Source of the DNA: Bothriochloa decipiens
Lineage: Eukaryota; Streptophyta; Magnoliopsida; Poales; Poaceae
NCBI GenBank assembly: GCA_023333625.1
Contig: CM041633.1
Span: 20,096,539 to 20,160,538, forward strand
DNA: 64,000 nt
Direction of reading: 5' to 3'
Below the pieces are notes generated by a model, which made no database searches, had not been told where the DNA came from, and saw only the letters and a list, made by a program, of their open reading frames with translations. The first letter of the stretch is position 1. Every line of letters starts with the position of its first letter. Shown one piece after another: positions 22,780-35,526 of the stretch. The position numbers and the translations under genes are program-made.

Positions 22780-24429
22780 CATTGAGTGTTTTTGTTGTAA
22801 ATGGATTTTAAATGTATTTTTAGGCCTGCTAAATGTTCAAAAATGAAAATAATTTATAAAACAAAAATGTACAACACGTCGATATCTACATTTTTCCTAT
22901 AGGGTATTTTTTCATTTGAACTTTGTTTGACAGTTTCAAATTCATATTTGATATTTTGAGGACTATTTAGTACAATTTGGTGTACTAAATACTTTCAAAT
23001 TAAAAAGTGATGAACACAAACATTGCACATCTCATGAAAATACACACTTTTTGTTTTGGTAGTTTTGTCATTTGACAAAGTGGCATGAACTTTATTCATG
23101 AAAAATACATATCTCACTCAGTTCATGGAACTATAAGAGATTGTAATTTTTGTGAGCTACTTTACTTTCAATTTGTAAAATGGGAAAATGGTAAAAATAA
23201 CATTTGTTGGTCTTCATGAGTCGAACAAATGTTGTGTTCATGACTTTTGCAATTGAAGTCATTTGGGGTGTGGAATTATGGTCTATAGTTGTGCATTTTT
23301 AAAAGTTCAACTTATGAATCGATCAAACTTTGTATCATGAAAATTTGACCAAAATGAACACTATAATTTGACATATTATGATTTTAGAAATTTTTAGAAA
23401 AAAGCATCGGATTGAAGGTAGTATGTAGGAGAAAAACTTGTTACAAGATTTTTGCACAGATTAAAAATCCAAATGGTGAACATTTGACAGGGAGGAAGAC
23501 AGGCTAATGAACATCTGGGCCCACATGTCATTGACACCCTGGACCACTTAGCACTCCAGACTAAATACATCTGGGTCCACATGTCATATACAGTTGGGGT
23601 ACTTCACTTGCTCCTGGCTGCCTAAGTGTGGCCACGAAACCATGTGTGGCCACTGGGGCACTAGCGCTGGGCATGGCGCCACCCCAAACGCCTGCCTCAT
23701 TGGTGACCAGCACCTGAAGGCTTGTAGCTGCTGCCCCCTCCCCCAACTCCCTGCACGCCTCCCCTCACCGGCCTGCAGCTGCTGGCCCTCCCCTTACCTG
23801 CATCTCGCGCCCATCCCCTGCATCTGGCGCCCATCCACTGCATCTCCCTGCCCCTCCCCTCACCGTGGTGGAGCCTGGCCATCGAATCCATGGTGGATCT
23901 AGACCGGCAAAAGGAGCTGCTCCACCCTCCACCAGCAGCCACCGCAAGCACCCCCACAAGGTGAGCTCACTGGCTAAAAAACATTGTTACTAGTGATGTG
24001 TACCTCCTTAGATTTAGCTTGTTCTAGTGGTTTTATAGTATTACAAGGATTGAAGATTGATTTGTAATTGTTACTCTTTGAACCAAATTGTTTCTAGGTC
24101 AAGATGGATAGAAGTTGGATTTATGATAGTGCATTATTTTCACCAGCCTTTTTGTCTGGTGTTTAGCAATTCATGGAATATGTTAGAGCTAGATACAATT
24201 TGACATGAAAAGTACACAATGTGTCACAATAGATACATGCTCAAAGTTACATATATGCTGCCAGAATTTCATCAAACCACCAGGGATATTGATTCATCAA
24301 ACCACAATTTGTCATACAACATATGTCCATACTTCATAACAAATGCAAATACAAATCTAACACAACAGGTTCAATACATCAAGTTCTTCAACATTTAGCT
24401 TCAACAGACATGCCCATCATCAGCCTTGC
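22780..24429. other. CACTA interior without a recognised gene
   Basis: 22790-23600 is AT-rich and noncoding. 23590-23960 is C-rich with proline-rich frames that look like low complexity. The word GGGxCCACATGTCAT recurs near 22770, 23518 and 23575, probably a degraded internal repeat. Confidence 0.45.
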
Positions 24430-25041
24430 CTACTTGAACGCTATAGCTACCAGCAAAATGATGGCCAACAACACAAACATTGTTACATTCACACATCCAC
24501 ACACTAGACAAATGCAGCTTCCCAAGCCTTCCCTATTCTTGCCTACCATTTCCTTCAGCTTGTTCATGTTTTCCTCTAAGCCTTCAATTTTCCCACAACC
24601 TCAGGAACTTCGGCAATGGTCGGCCCGGCTGCAAGCAGATAACCATTATCGTGTAGGTACACCTCATATTCTTCCTTAAACCAATAGCTCTTACATTTCC
24701 CCTGCATCCAAACAACAACAACATGTAATGAGATTGGAGCATACATAAATGAAATTGGGGCAAAATGCAAATTGAACCACTACACTAACATTTGAATAGT
24801 TCCTCCTAGGACACTAGAAATGTCTCTTTCTATTATTATACTTAGATTGCATTGTTGTGGCAGCAAACACCCTGACGTCCCTGCAATCCAGGCAAATTAT
24901 CAATGGCAACCCGGTGACATCATCCTCCATTGGCTCCACATCGGCAGCAGTGGCCAGAAGTGCTGCAGCATGAACAACAGCAAGTGGGGCAACCGTAGCT
25001 GACCGCCGAGTGCGAGCAGTAGATGACGACGCCTGCGACAT
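24430..25041 (-). pseudogene. GRF-type zinc-finger protein with a C-terminal membrane segment, decayed
   Basis: Two minus-strand exons. Exon 1 (25041-24790) starts MSQASSSTARTRRSAT and contains LPLIICLDCRDVRVFAATT, then a CPRRNYSN motif. Exon 2 (24701-24430) begins GKCKSYWFKEEYEVYLHDNG, passes a short coiled coil and ends in a hydrophobic anchor (VTMFVLLAIILLVAIAFK). The C-D-C, CP and KC-x-WF spacing fits the GRF zinc finger, a nucleic-acid-binding fold. An in-frame TAG (24814-24816) lies just before the second Cys pair, and one base is missing in an A-run at 24588-24592. Proteins of this shape are often found inside grass transposons (from memory, not searched). The role in the element is unknown. 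Confidence 0.72.
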
Positions 25042-25599
25042 GATGCCTAAATGAGAGATAGGGGATTCATTAGGTCATAAAAACTAGAGAGACAAGGCAT
25101 TAAACATCAATTAGGGAAGATGAGCTCACACTCGCCCACCAGAGCTCACACCTCGCCCACCACACTCTGCCCGCCCGCACGCCGCACTCAGCCACCCAGC
25201 CCGTCGACAGCGCTGTGCCGCCCAACTCAGCTCCCACTCCACTGGCCTGACCACGCTCTGCTCAGCTAGCCTCCTCCCACAGTAAAACCTAGCCTCCTGC
25301 CGCACTGCCGAGCATGAGCACCTGGGGAGAGGGGGAGAGGGGTAGAGCCTGACGTGCGCACCTAGGGACAGGGGCACAGCCTGTCGCGCCGTCAGTTGTC
25401 TAGAGGGAAAGTTGCCTTGGATGACACGCGCCGCAGCGCTCCACCGGTCGACCCTCGCCACCGGTCAGTTGGGGAAATGAAAGAGGTAGGGATTTTGGGT
25501 CCACCCGAAACGTGTATATGGCCGTTGGGGACGGACGTTTTGTGACACGGCTAAGTCATCACAAAAAGTATGTAGAAAATAAAAATAAAAACCACTAAA

Positions 25600-25840
25600 A
25601 AATTTGCCCACAATGGGGCTCAAACCAGGGACCTTGGGCTCAACAGGCTGGAGCCTTGACTATTGCGCCAAGATAGTGACTTCGTTAGAATAGAGGTATT
25701 TAATTAAGAAATATTGTGAACAATAGTGCACTTTAATCATCAAAAATGGAAAAAAATTGCCCCCAACAAGGCTCGAACCGGAGACAAATGGCTCAACAGG
25801 CTCCCTCCTTCACCACTGCGCTAGACTAGTAACTTCAGTT
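25600..25840 (-). repeat. two tRNA-like (SINE-type) segments in tandem
   Basis: On the minus strand each copy has an A-box-like motif (CTAGCGCAGTGGTGAAGG at about 25826-25809; CTTGGCGCAATAGTCAAGG at about 25671-25653) and a B-box-like motif (GGTTCGAGCC near 25780; GGTTTGAGCCCC near 25626). They are about 155 bases apart with similar flanks, so one probably arose by local duplication. They look like decayed tRNA-derived sequence, not functional tRNA genes. Confidence 0.6.
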
Positions 25841-26062
25841 GTGTAGGGACGTTGATGTCTAATATACATTCACCATGGCTCAATCGAGCCCACTGTCAGT
25901 TGGCTTGCGCTTCACCTAGCCCGACCCTTCATTTACCTCACCCTTATCCCCATTCACATTCACCACGCCCTTATTCACCGCCGCTGCCGCAAATCACCCA
26001 TACCGCCGTCACCGCCACCGCAATCTCCCACGCCACCGCCGCAAGCGCCCACTGCCGCCGTG

Positions 26063-27918
26063 ATGATGAAACGCACAGCAAGGAACTCCCTTAAGGACCC
26101 GCTCACCGGTAGGTGGGCCCCTTCCTCCTCGGCGTAGCCTCCAGCGAGGAAGGTAGCCATACCCGTGGGGAAGAAGGTGTCCGTGGCGCAGTCGACGAGG
26201 AAGGCGGAAGCCCTGGCACGGACTATGAGGGCCAAGGCCACACCGTCGGCCAACAAGAAGCCCATGACGATGGCCACGAAGAAGCCCACGGTGACGGCCA
26301 CGAAGAAGCCCGCGGCGGCAGCCACGAAGAAGCCCACGGCGGCGGCCACGAAGCAGGCCGCGCCAGAGGCCAAGAACCAGGTAGTGCTGGCTTCCAGTAA
26401 GAAGGTCGTGCTGGCGAAGGGCAAGAAGGTGGCCTTCTCGATGGCGCCCAAGAAGGAGGCTGCACCGACAGCTAAGAAGAAGGCCACAACGGCGGCGGCC
26501 AAGAATGCCCCCTCTCCCTCTTCATCTGTAGAGAGCGACACCGTGATTCAGCTCCGCCGAGTGTTACTATGGAGAACCTTCCTATTGTAGGAACTTTCTG
26601 CGTGGGGGTCCCCATTGTGCTGGCGGCGGTCTTAGTTCGTCATCCAACTCCCTCCTCAGGTCGATGTCCAGCTCCTTCCCCAGCTCACCGTCCAGCTCCA
26701 ACAACATCTCGACCAGTGGAGAGGTATATCTTTGTTCTTGACCCTGGTTAGTCTGCTCATTGTCTGAGCACATACTACTCAACTCTATCGATCATGAAGT
26801 AATGTTGTTGATGCTCGACACTGTGATCTTGTACACTGGCCTATGATGCAACAAACATATTTGAGGTGGATATTATTGTGATCAACTTTTTTGCCACCAT
26901 TCCCAATGCAACCGATTGGCTTTGGCCAATATGGAGGGCTGGGAATGGGCTATAGTTTACCACCAATGATGATGCTTATGATGACTGCCAATAATGTTTT
27001 CATACATGCTACAAAGTTGAGGCATATTTGTTTTTATACATGTTGCTTGTCTTATATCTGAGGCCTGTTGATTTATTTTGACCTTTGGAAATGAAACTGT
27101 GCCTAACAATGCTATTTTGCATACAAGTGTATGAAGATGCTATTGTGAGGTTTCATTTCATTTGCAAAGGCCATGTATCTGGGCCAAAGATGCTATTGTG
27201 AGGTTTTTGTTTATGTACATATGGTACTTCACTTGTTATGTTTTGTGCCTATGATGAATGCAATGGCAGAGACTAGAAAGAAATGCAGTTGATCATCTTT
27301 GGCTTGTGAGGAACTAGATTTCTATTGTTTCTTTTTTTCATTTTGTTCATTGAATCGTCAAGGAATTTGCAAGCCTCAGTAATGTATTGCACTTCCTCAT
27401 GACCAAGGCTGCAAGTGTCTTGATGATTTCATGTCCTACATGAGTTTGAGTGTAGTAATTTCAGTTGACGATTATGTTGTTCTATGTGTCCTTATGCTCC
27501 AAGCCAAAATATTATGAGAAAAAGCCATATTTCTTAGGCCAAGCCCATTCTGTTATCCACTCTTGCTTGAGATTCAACATGTGTGTGTTTTATTGGTATT
27601 CCACATTGTGTTATATATTTGTTGTTGTTTGCTCAAAGTACTATAACAGTTTATCTTGTCCATTTTTAGTACCATGTTCAGAACTTGGTGATGACTCAAC
27701 CAGCGCTCATAAACGTCCTCAAAAGTGTGACCCGACCCCTACAGTAGAACATCACAACTCTCACTTGGAAGATTGGCAGCCTCACTAAAATGGTCAAGGA
27801 TGACATCCACAAGAAGAATATTGATGGGTGTCTTCAGTAACTTCAGACCATCCAAGCCAAGATAAGCAACTACGAGAAGATCTTGGAGGATGCTGGCCTG
27901 CTCAACAAGGCAAAATGA
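26063..27918 (+). pseudogene. Lys/Ala/Pro-rich protein gene with coiled-coil end, decayed
   Basis: The frame starts MMKRTARNSLKDPLTGRWAP at 26063. It continues through VAIPVGKKVSVAQSTRKAEA and then about five repeats of an ATKKP-type unit (26260-26360), giving a very basic, histone-H1-like region. A GTATAT donor may follow at 26722. A later exon (from about 27674) encodes a segment ending KISNYEKILEDAGLLNKAK with TGA at 27916-27918, a probable coiled coil. In-frame stops: TAG 26135-26137, TAG 26588-26590, TAG 26633-26635, TAG 27745-27747, TAA 27838-27840. The basic repeats suggest nucleic-acid binding, but that is inference. No family recognised. Confidence 0.5.
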
Positions 27919-28379
27919 TGATGTTTGGCACTGAAGACTTTTGGAAGCCCCAGTGTGCATTGATGATGTTTTCCTTTGCACTGATGACTTTTGTTAGCCC
28001 AAGTGGTGGGCATTGACGATGTGTAATATGAATGAAACTTAGTCTGTATTATATCTATGTGGGGATGTTGGAATGAAACTATGTGTGGTAACCTATAAGG
28101 TTCTAGCTCGAACTGTAGTCTTTATATATAATATATAATCTCTAATATTTGCTCATTTCTTGAGTTTCTAATGTTCATATAAATATATGTTATGAAATTG
28201 TTGTCCATATGCAATGATTTTGTTTTTAGAGAATATATTTTATAAAATTTGCTACCCAGATTTCATACCAACTGCACACAAATCACAACTAGTCAATGCT
28301 TGGTCCACCTGCAGGGGGTTTGGAATGGTCAAATTTTCAAGTACCTAAACATGACAATGGCAAATAGTTATAAAAAGAA

Positions 28380-28608
28380 AGGACCTTGCGTCACAAAAAG
28401 GAAATCCAAAACCGTCTCCCATGGACACACAATATATGACAAAAATTGGTGCCTCTATGTGACAAAACATATATGTCGTCATAAAAAATATGGGCTCTTC
28501 TGAATTTGTGACGACACGAAAATTTTTGTCACATTATGTTACATTATATGACAGATTTGGGCCCCGTCATGAGAAAATTTGTCATAAAAAGTAGGATTTC
28601 TTGTAGTG
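28380..28608. repeat. right terminal repeat region of the 11-kb CACTA
   Basis: Shares the TGTGACGAC / GTCATAAAAA subterminal motifs and the CACTACAAG terminus with the left end. Confidence 0.8.
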
Positions 28609-28611
28609 ATT

Positions 28612-29139
28612 CTCGCTTTGTATAAAAGGATTTAACCCAAAGATACTAAGTTTGGAATGACAAAAATTGTAGATCGCATCTATCCAAAAGATGTTGAATA
28701 TCCTCATGTAGCTACCAACCAAACATTAAATAATCCTTTTAACTTGTAGTCCATATTCCGTAGCACATGGATCCAAAATGAAACGCTCTCTACATTACAA
28801 TCAATTTTCTAGCATCTTTTGGTACGTTTCTCCCCATAAAGCCAAAAATGATCCTCATTTTCTCCACTTCAAGTAAAATGAAAACAAAACAAAAGAGTGG
28901 ATATGAAAGGGAAAAAAGAAACCCAAAGAAAAAATGGCATAAAAATAAGAGGAAAAAGACTAAGAAAAAATTGCAAAAAAGGAAAATAACAGAAAATAAA
29001 AGAATAAAAAGGACAACAAAGATACCAAAAGTAGCAAAAATACAAGAGAAAACCGATGGAATAGACATAATAAAAAAAATGACCGAGAAAAAGTATACCA
29101 GAGGAAAATGAAAATTAGAAGACGAGAAAAGGTTAAAAC
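28612..29139. other. AT-rich stretch, nothing recognised
   Basis: Lies between the CACTA target duplication and the Copia target duplication. The open frame 28848-29111 is a lysine-rich A-run translation and not convincing. Confidence 0.45.
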
Positions 29140-29445
29140 TATTAGAGAATGTTGTGGATGAAATGAATCAAAATGATTCTCTGTATTGTATTGATGAACA
29201 GTTGTACATATATATACATGAGGCCATTTCCTTTGTGAGTGACATGAGGAAAAGGTGTCTATTGGTGCCAAGGGGCCTCTACGGTTGCCTATTCCTAATC
29301 CATAATTAGCACATGTTAATTACAAGAATTACACTAATTGATCACTAATTAATTATCCTAATTACACTAATTGATCACTAATTAATTATCCTAATTATGC
29401 TAATTGTTAATTACAGGAATTATACTAATTGATCAATCCTTAAAA
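29140..29445 (-). repeat. Copia left LTR (3' LTR)
   Basis: Shares with the right LTR the block GTTGTGGATGAAATGAAT through GCATGTTAATTAC and a 3' AT-rich part. It is about 75 bases longer because an AATTGATCACTAATTAATTA unit is duplicated. Its first base pair reads TA instead of TG. Confidence 0.85.
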
Positions 29446-32400
29446 CCCTATGGAAAAAATAAGGAGAAACACCATAATATACAATCATCAATGTTGTTAG
29501 ACCCTTTGAGTAAACTCAAAGCCTTAGTCTAAAAATACCTTGACCCTAGGGTCAATATGCCTCAAATATCATCTTCTAAAAACCCCAGTGGGGAAAACTA
29601 GATGATATTACATATACCTTTGTATTGACATTGCCTCATCAAAAACTTTATGTGAAAAACTCATACAAAGAAAAGAGTGCAATATGATATTTACAACAAG
29701 TTATTAATCAGGGAGACTCTCCCCCTGATAACAAGTTATCAATCAGGGAGACTCTCCCCCTGATATTTGCAAACCTCAAACTAATTAATCAAATTCATAC
29801 CAATGTACTCAACACATAAGAAATATGGAGTATGATAGACTTTGTGAATATCTCTACAAGATTATCACAAGACTTAGTTTGCAAATGTTCAAATGTCCAT
29901 ATAACCTATAGGATAGAACAATCTTAATGCAAAAATATTGCATTAAGTATAACTTGTTTTTACCTAAACAACACAAGTTGCATTACCTTTTCAAGATAAT
30001 GACTTTTGATTCAATAGAATCAATATCACATATGTGATATATCATTATGTCAAGCTATACACATTAATGTGAAGCCTTGTAAATACAATATCAGAATAAT
30101 TGTTATGTAAAGCTATTACAATGATCTAGAATTTGGGGATCCTATAAATGACCAGAATCATTATATCCACGTAACCGGATCCTGGATTATACTAAGACCA
30201 CATGTGCTATTTTGAAATATCAAGAGATATTGATAACTTCAATTTACCAACATTTGGTAGAAGTAGCGCTGCTATTATATAGCAAATCATTGCAAAATAA
30301 TATCTGGCCGGAAAATTTTGCAAGATATGTTAGCACATAAATAGCACTAAGATAATGGACAACTTTTTCCAATGTCTCATCTCAATCACTATGGTATAAA
30401 ACAATCTTCCTCTACCGTGAGGTAGAACAACCATAGGATATACCTTCATATCGAATTACTCAATATGATGTGGACATAGATAGTTTAGTATAAAATTCTG
30501 GGAGAAAATACTTGTATCTTAAACACAAAATGAAATTTTGGTTTAGACCGTATCTCCCATCTCTAACTCCATCTTTATATTACAACGTGCTATCAACAAG
30601 TGTTCATTACTAATGATGTCAAGATATTTGACAATCATATTACACTGTGAAATTCAATTAGGGACTTCAAAATGAACACCACATGTAATCAATCTTGTAT
30701 CCCTATAATTGATCAAGGAATACTCACAAAGTCGATTGTACCAAATTTGGCTTATTTTCTTAAAGCCACATATTGACTTAAGAAATACACGATATGTGTT
30801 GCAATTTTATATATGTGGATTGAGTATGTGAACTCCTTCCCGGAAGCTTCACAAATACTCCAAATCAAGTGATCATGTAAATATATGCAGTCACTACATC
30901 TATCAACTATCAACTGCAATGATAGATGCTTCTATACTGCTAATCAAAAAGGTAGTATCGAAAATTTATAACTTACTATAGAGAATAATTTGCATTAAAG
31001 ATCAATGCATGGGCTTTGTGTAAACCCCTTGTGCTACTAGTCTTTCTTTGTAACTCACCAGCACATTGTTCTCAATCCAATCTTGGATGAAAATATTTTG
31101 TACCCACAGTGAAGGTATCATAAGGTGTTGGCATCATAGCCCAAAACATCTCTTTCCTGGTGAGCAAGACTATCTCTGTATGTACTACATTACTCAACAA
31201 GTTCCGATCCAGTAAGAGTGACAAAGCACTCTGTCATGGTCTTATTAACTGGATGACTTGGAATATTGTATACAATTTATTCAGAGAAGTATATGTCGAC
31301 AAATGTAACCTTTATATTATATAATTCTCCAGTCTATCAAAAACTCAAAGAAACCTGAATGACTCATCTTGACTTCCTCAAACGAGAGTCAGGTCTTTCC
31401 GATATCCCAGCATCGGTATTTGGTGCACCTCTGCGCTAGGTTTTTGGATGACATCTATCCACGGGGTAATATCCAATGTTTACCCAATCGTATTGCCAAC
31501 CATATAGGTTGACCTGCATTTACTATCTTAGAAGGAAAGCCTTCTATTGATAACATGAATAATCCTGCTTTATGGCCATACTACTCCCCCTCTTATTTAT
31601 AATTGGGAGTTGAGTGGTTTTACTTAGTACCACTACTGTTTCTGGCACATACTTGCAATGGATTAGTAATCGGTAAATGCATCTGGCAGTTTATTTGCAA
31701 TCTTATGCAAATTAACAATCCTTTGAACTCAAAGTTCAGTTCATTTAGTACGTAATCCTAAGCTTGAAATGCTTTATGCATTCCTAAATATTTTTTGGGC
31801 ATTATATATGGTACTTCTAATCTCCCCTAATGCCTGGGAAAGCTCAAATGAAACCAGCATATGGGTTGTAAATAGATCATGAATAAGGGATGATCTAGAT
31901 ACTTAACAATCGACGGAGATTGGAATCTCTCGTTGATCCCTAGTTTCCTGTGTGAACCCATCATGTATGCTGTGGAGGTGAGATTGGTACGTATATAACG
32001 TAACCCAAATATTACGCAAATAGAAAATCTTCCTGGATTCTCACATACTAAATGCATGTAGGGGATATGCAGTTAATCATAATTTAGGAGTGTGTAAATC
32101 TACCTGACTCCAACACGAAGTTGGCGATAGCAATTTACTAATAATGGTCCTGCTATGACATTAATGTCATACTTATAGATTCTAGTTATCCTTATTTGGA
32201 TATCTAACTAAACTTTCTTATACCTGACAATCGTCATTGTAGGCACAAAAGTTCAGTAATATTCAGGATAATGCTCATAAGATGAGGCATTATGTACCAA
32301 ATGCATGGCTGAATACGGATACTTCCACACTCTAGATCATCACGCAGATGTATCTTTACAACCATGAAATGCCTGAAGTGTCCATACAATCTTTGTATCG

Positions 32401-34990
32401 GACCTATACATATTTTTTTGAATATGCTCCAGGAATCTAAGGTATTCAATCTGATTTTAAGATAAGAGGGTCTTAAAATCTGTTTCCCCTGTGGCAATTA
32501 TTGTGTCCACATTATGGGAAAACCCAGACCAAAAGAATTGCTAATAATTTTTCACGTATCCCTTTGAATGACCAAGTTGATCATTACAAATTTTGAATGT
32601 ATCAACAGTGTGAAAAATTCTTATACACAATACGTTATACAGGGTATGATTGTATGCATAATACAACCAAAATGAGATTTATCTTATTACTTATATGCCA
32701 TATCCAATGTTGTCCTTTTGTGTTTCCATATAAAAACACAATTAGATATCTCTATAATTTGATAAGATACAAGTGTAATTAGGACATAATTAAATATCCT
32801 TAGTTACTAATGTAGTATCAATAGGAAGGATGATAGTGGCAAAATATGCCAAACTATCATTGCATCATATTAGTGATGGAAAAAATTATTCCCTCTTCTT
32901 GTCATAAGAACCTAAAATATTTTGCTTCCTTATTTATAGAGTTTGTGGTATAAATATCCAGTAGGCATATATCATTCCACATTGGAATGATTCCTATACA
33001 GTCTATATATGACAAGAAATTAATTAAATTCTCGTCTAATATATAGAAATCCATAAATATTTTCAAGTATCAAATTCATCAATATGATACTCACAAGAGT
33101 TATGCATTGACAACAAGTGTTACAACATATTTCGATGGACAATATGAAATAATACCAATGGACCAGGAGATTATTCCAAATCTCAAAACATGTCAGTCAA
33201 AGAATATTCGATGACCATGTTGTCCATGTATGTGATGTTCTCTTATGAGAAAAATTTAGAGTGTTGAGATGTGATCCCACGGGATCCAACAAAATCAAAC
33301 TCATAAATAGCTTTAGATTAAGATTGAAACATACTTCAAATCTTAAGTTCTAGAGCTCCTGTTTTATCCCTTATAGATTTTTTTGTTATAGATCAATCGC
33401 AAAATTAAGAGAATGACATTGTTTAGCACTATGCTAAACACAACCATATATATGATGTTTTCTGTCATTATGGGGTTCAACTTTTTCATAACTTATTTGC
33501 ACATTAGGCCTTTTGCTTCTGTCAATGGAAGCAAATTATATGAACAATATATATGATCATAGTCTTCTAGTTTGAAAAACTAGAGACACGATCTACTCAT
33601 GGTTAGCCTGGAGCTATATGAGATTTTTTATTGTTCATAACACTCCTGAAGAATATGCCATGAAGTATGTGCAATTTCTTCCATAATATATTCTTATAGA
33701 TAATCTTTATGGATGTAGTACCTATCAATAGCAAGGCACAATTTTCTCTGATCTATAATAAACAACCCCTAATTGAGGGCATGAAATAGTTTTATTAGGT
33801 TATGGGATAAAACTAATATTAATGTCCATTGTCTATGTGGGATATTGATGCCATCGAGAGCGAGTTCAGCAGAATCCTCTGAAGTCAATATCCACAACAT
33901 GCGACAAAACATTGATTTAATGAATTTACTCCCAAGGTAAACTCAAAATCACTATGGCAATGTTGTAATCTCAAATGCAATACCATAAATTGATTATTTA
34001 ACTAATGGTAATATTGAAATCAATATGGTAAAGTTATAATATGAAGTGCAATATTTTCAAAGTTTATATCTTAACATAGTGTTGGATTGTTGTAGGTAAT
34101 CACAAAAATTGTGTAGACCAAAAACAAAATCATCAGAGATTTTGAGAAACACAAGACATAGAGTCTTTATGTCAAAGAAAAAGAGTAGATCTTTATAGTA
34201 GGCAAAAGATTTTGTTGCCTAAGCATGGTCTCTGGACAAGATAATTCACAAGTGAATTAAATGCAACCCTTGCTTAGGGCTCTACTACCTTGTGTAATAT
34301 CAAAATAATATGATGAAGATAGCAATCCAAAACCTTTATTTTAGGTAAAAACATGGTGTAGGTAATCATCAAGTTTCTCAAAAACATGATGTAGATCTCT
34401 CAGCAATTGGTGATTTGATCACTACTATGGCACGGTCTCAGGGTAGAATAATTCACTAGGAATTAAGCGCAGCCAATGCCATAGACTCCATTACCTTGTG
34501 TTATTTTAACCAAAATATACAAGATATATATATTGCAACTTCAAATCTATAGAAATTAAAGGTTTCTAATTCTATAGATGGCATAGTTAAATTGCAACTA
34601 AATCAACTAGCAAATTTAACATGTATGTGGTGCAAAAGTTATGGTTTGGGACACCAACATACCCAATTCTATCATTTATTTACAAGTGTAACTCATATGT
34701 TGATACAAAATAGGGGGTTTAGGTCTACCAACATAGCCCAAAAAATTTATCAAAGTCACAAATGTAAAATGTACGTGCTGCAAGGGGAGTTTGGATGCAC
34801 CATATACGCCAAAAATATAATAGAATCACAAAGAAAATTGCACAATAATATAAACAAAACACAAATATATGTACAATGTCAATATCAACAGTTACAGAGC
34901 AACAACAATCAAGACAAATAACCGATGTTTTGCAGAAATTAACTAGCAAATCATACGCGAATAAACTAAATTACTGCTAAAATAAAAATA
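29446..34990 (-). pseudogene. decayed Copia pol (integrase, reverse transcriptase)
   Basis: Minus-strand fragments match Copia pol in the order expected for a leftward element. Near 32390-32340: an integrase-core piece (YGHFRHFMVV). Near 31960-31880: GSHRKLGINERFQSPSIVKY, like the conserved integrase C-terminal PSI-YL segment. Near 31400: a basic linker after the integrase. Near 30450: PMVV followed by a reverse-transcriptase end segment. Stops and shifts occur every few tens of codons, so no protein is possible. Base composition is strongly AT-rich. Confidence 0.65.
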
Positions 34991-35526
34991 ATAAAAAAGG
35001 AAAACTAATCAAATAGGCCAGCAAGGGGCGGCCCGGCAGCCGGCACGGTGCGGCCCAGTGGCCAAGCCAGGCGCGTGGCCCAGCGGCGGCCTGACAAGGC
35101 AGGCGACCCAGCCAGGCCTGCGGCCGAGGCTAGCGGCCCAGCCATCCCACCGCCGTGGCTATAAAAGCCAGCGGTTAGGGTTACAGCCACCAAATGCTGG
35201 CCGCCGCCACTTGCCCTGCCACCACCGGCTATCGTCCGCTGTCCGGGTCGCAGCCGCCATCGAGCCACAATGAAGATGGTCTTCGTCTTGTGCCTCTTCT
35301 CCCTCCTCTCATGGCGTATTTGGGCCAAGGCCCATATCCCGGCCATAGAGGCCAGCTGGCCGGACGAACCCCGCTCATCCCCGACAAGCTCTGACCAGGA
35401 GGGCCATCATTGCCTGCCAGAAACGACGGATCCGTCCCCACCGGCCCATCCCAAGGCGGGTAGGAGTGGGGAACCGCCTCCCCCTCAACCGCGGAGGAGA
35501 CGATCCCGGTGGCTCCAAGGGCACTC
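34991..35526. other. GC-rich block at the Gypsy junction, with a TATA box and short ORF
   Basis: Composition changes abruptly from AT-rich Copia sequence to GC-rich. On the plus strand CTATAAAAG (35159-35167) precedes an ATG at 35270 whose product starts with a signal-peptide-like stretch (MKMVFVLCLFSLLSWRIWA) and runs into the Gypsy LTR, stopping at 35546-35548. On the minus strand this should be Copia gag/leader territory. I cannot tell whether the plus-strand ORF is meaningful. Confidence 0.35.

Larger units (their letters stand above)
17479..28608 (-). mobile_element. CACTA element, 11.1 kb, non-autonomous
   Basis: The left end reads CACTACAAGAATTCTTGG and the right end, reversed, reads CACTACAAGAAATCCTAC. 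Both ends are flanked by ATT (17476-17478 and 28609-28611). Subterminal regions carry many copies of GTGACG and CGTCACAAA in both orientations. The interior has a TNPA-like gene (minus), a GRF zinc-finger gene (minus) and a Lys/Ala/Pro-rich gene (plus). I find no TNP2/TNPD transposase, so mobility would need help from a relative. Confidence 0.93.

Noticed and set aside
25606..25690. Functional tRNA gene
   Set aside because: A and B boxes are recognisable, but no acceptor stem pairs and no plausible anticodon loop is present.
28848..29111. Lysine-rich plus-strand frame and its hydrophobic minus-strand shadow
   Set aside because: Both come from an A-rich tract; no start context or family resemblance.
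29446..34990. Intact Copia polyprotein
   Set aside because: Only short matching fragments remain, with stops in all frames every few tens of codons.
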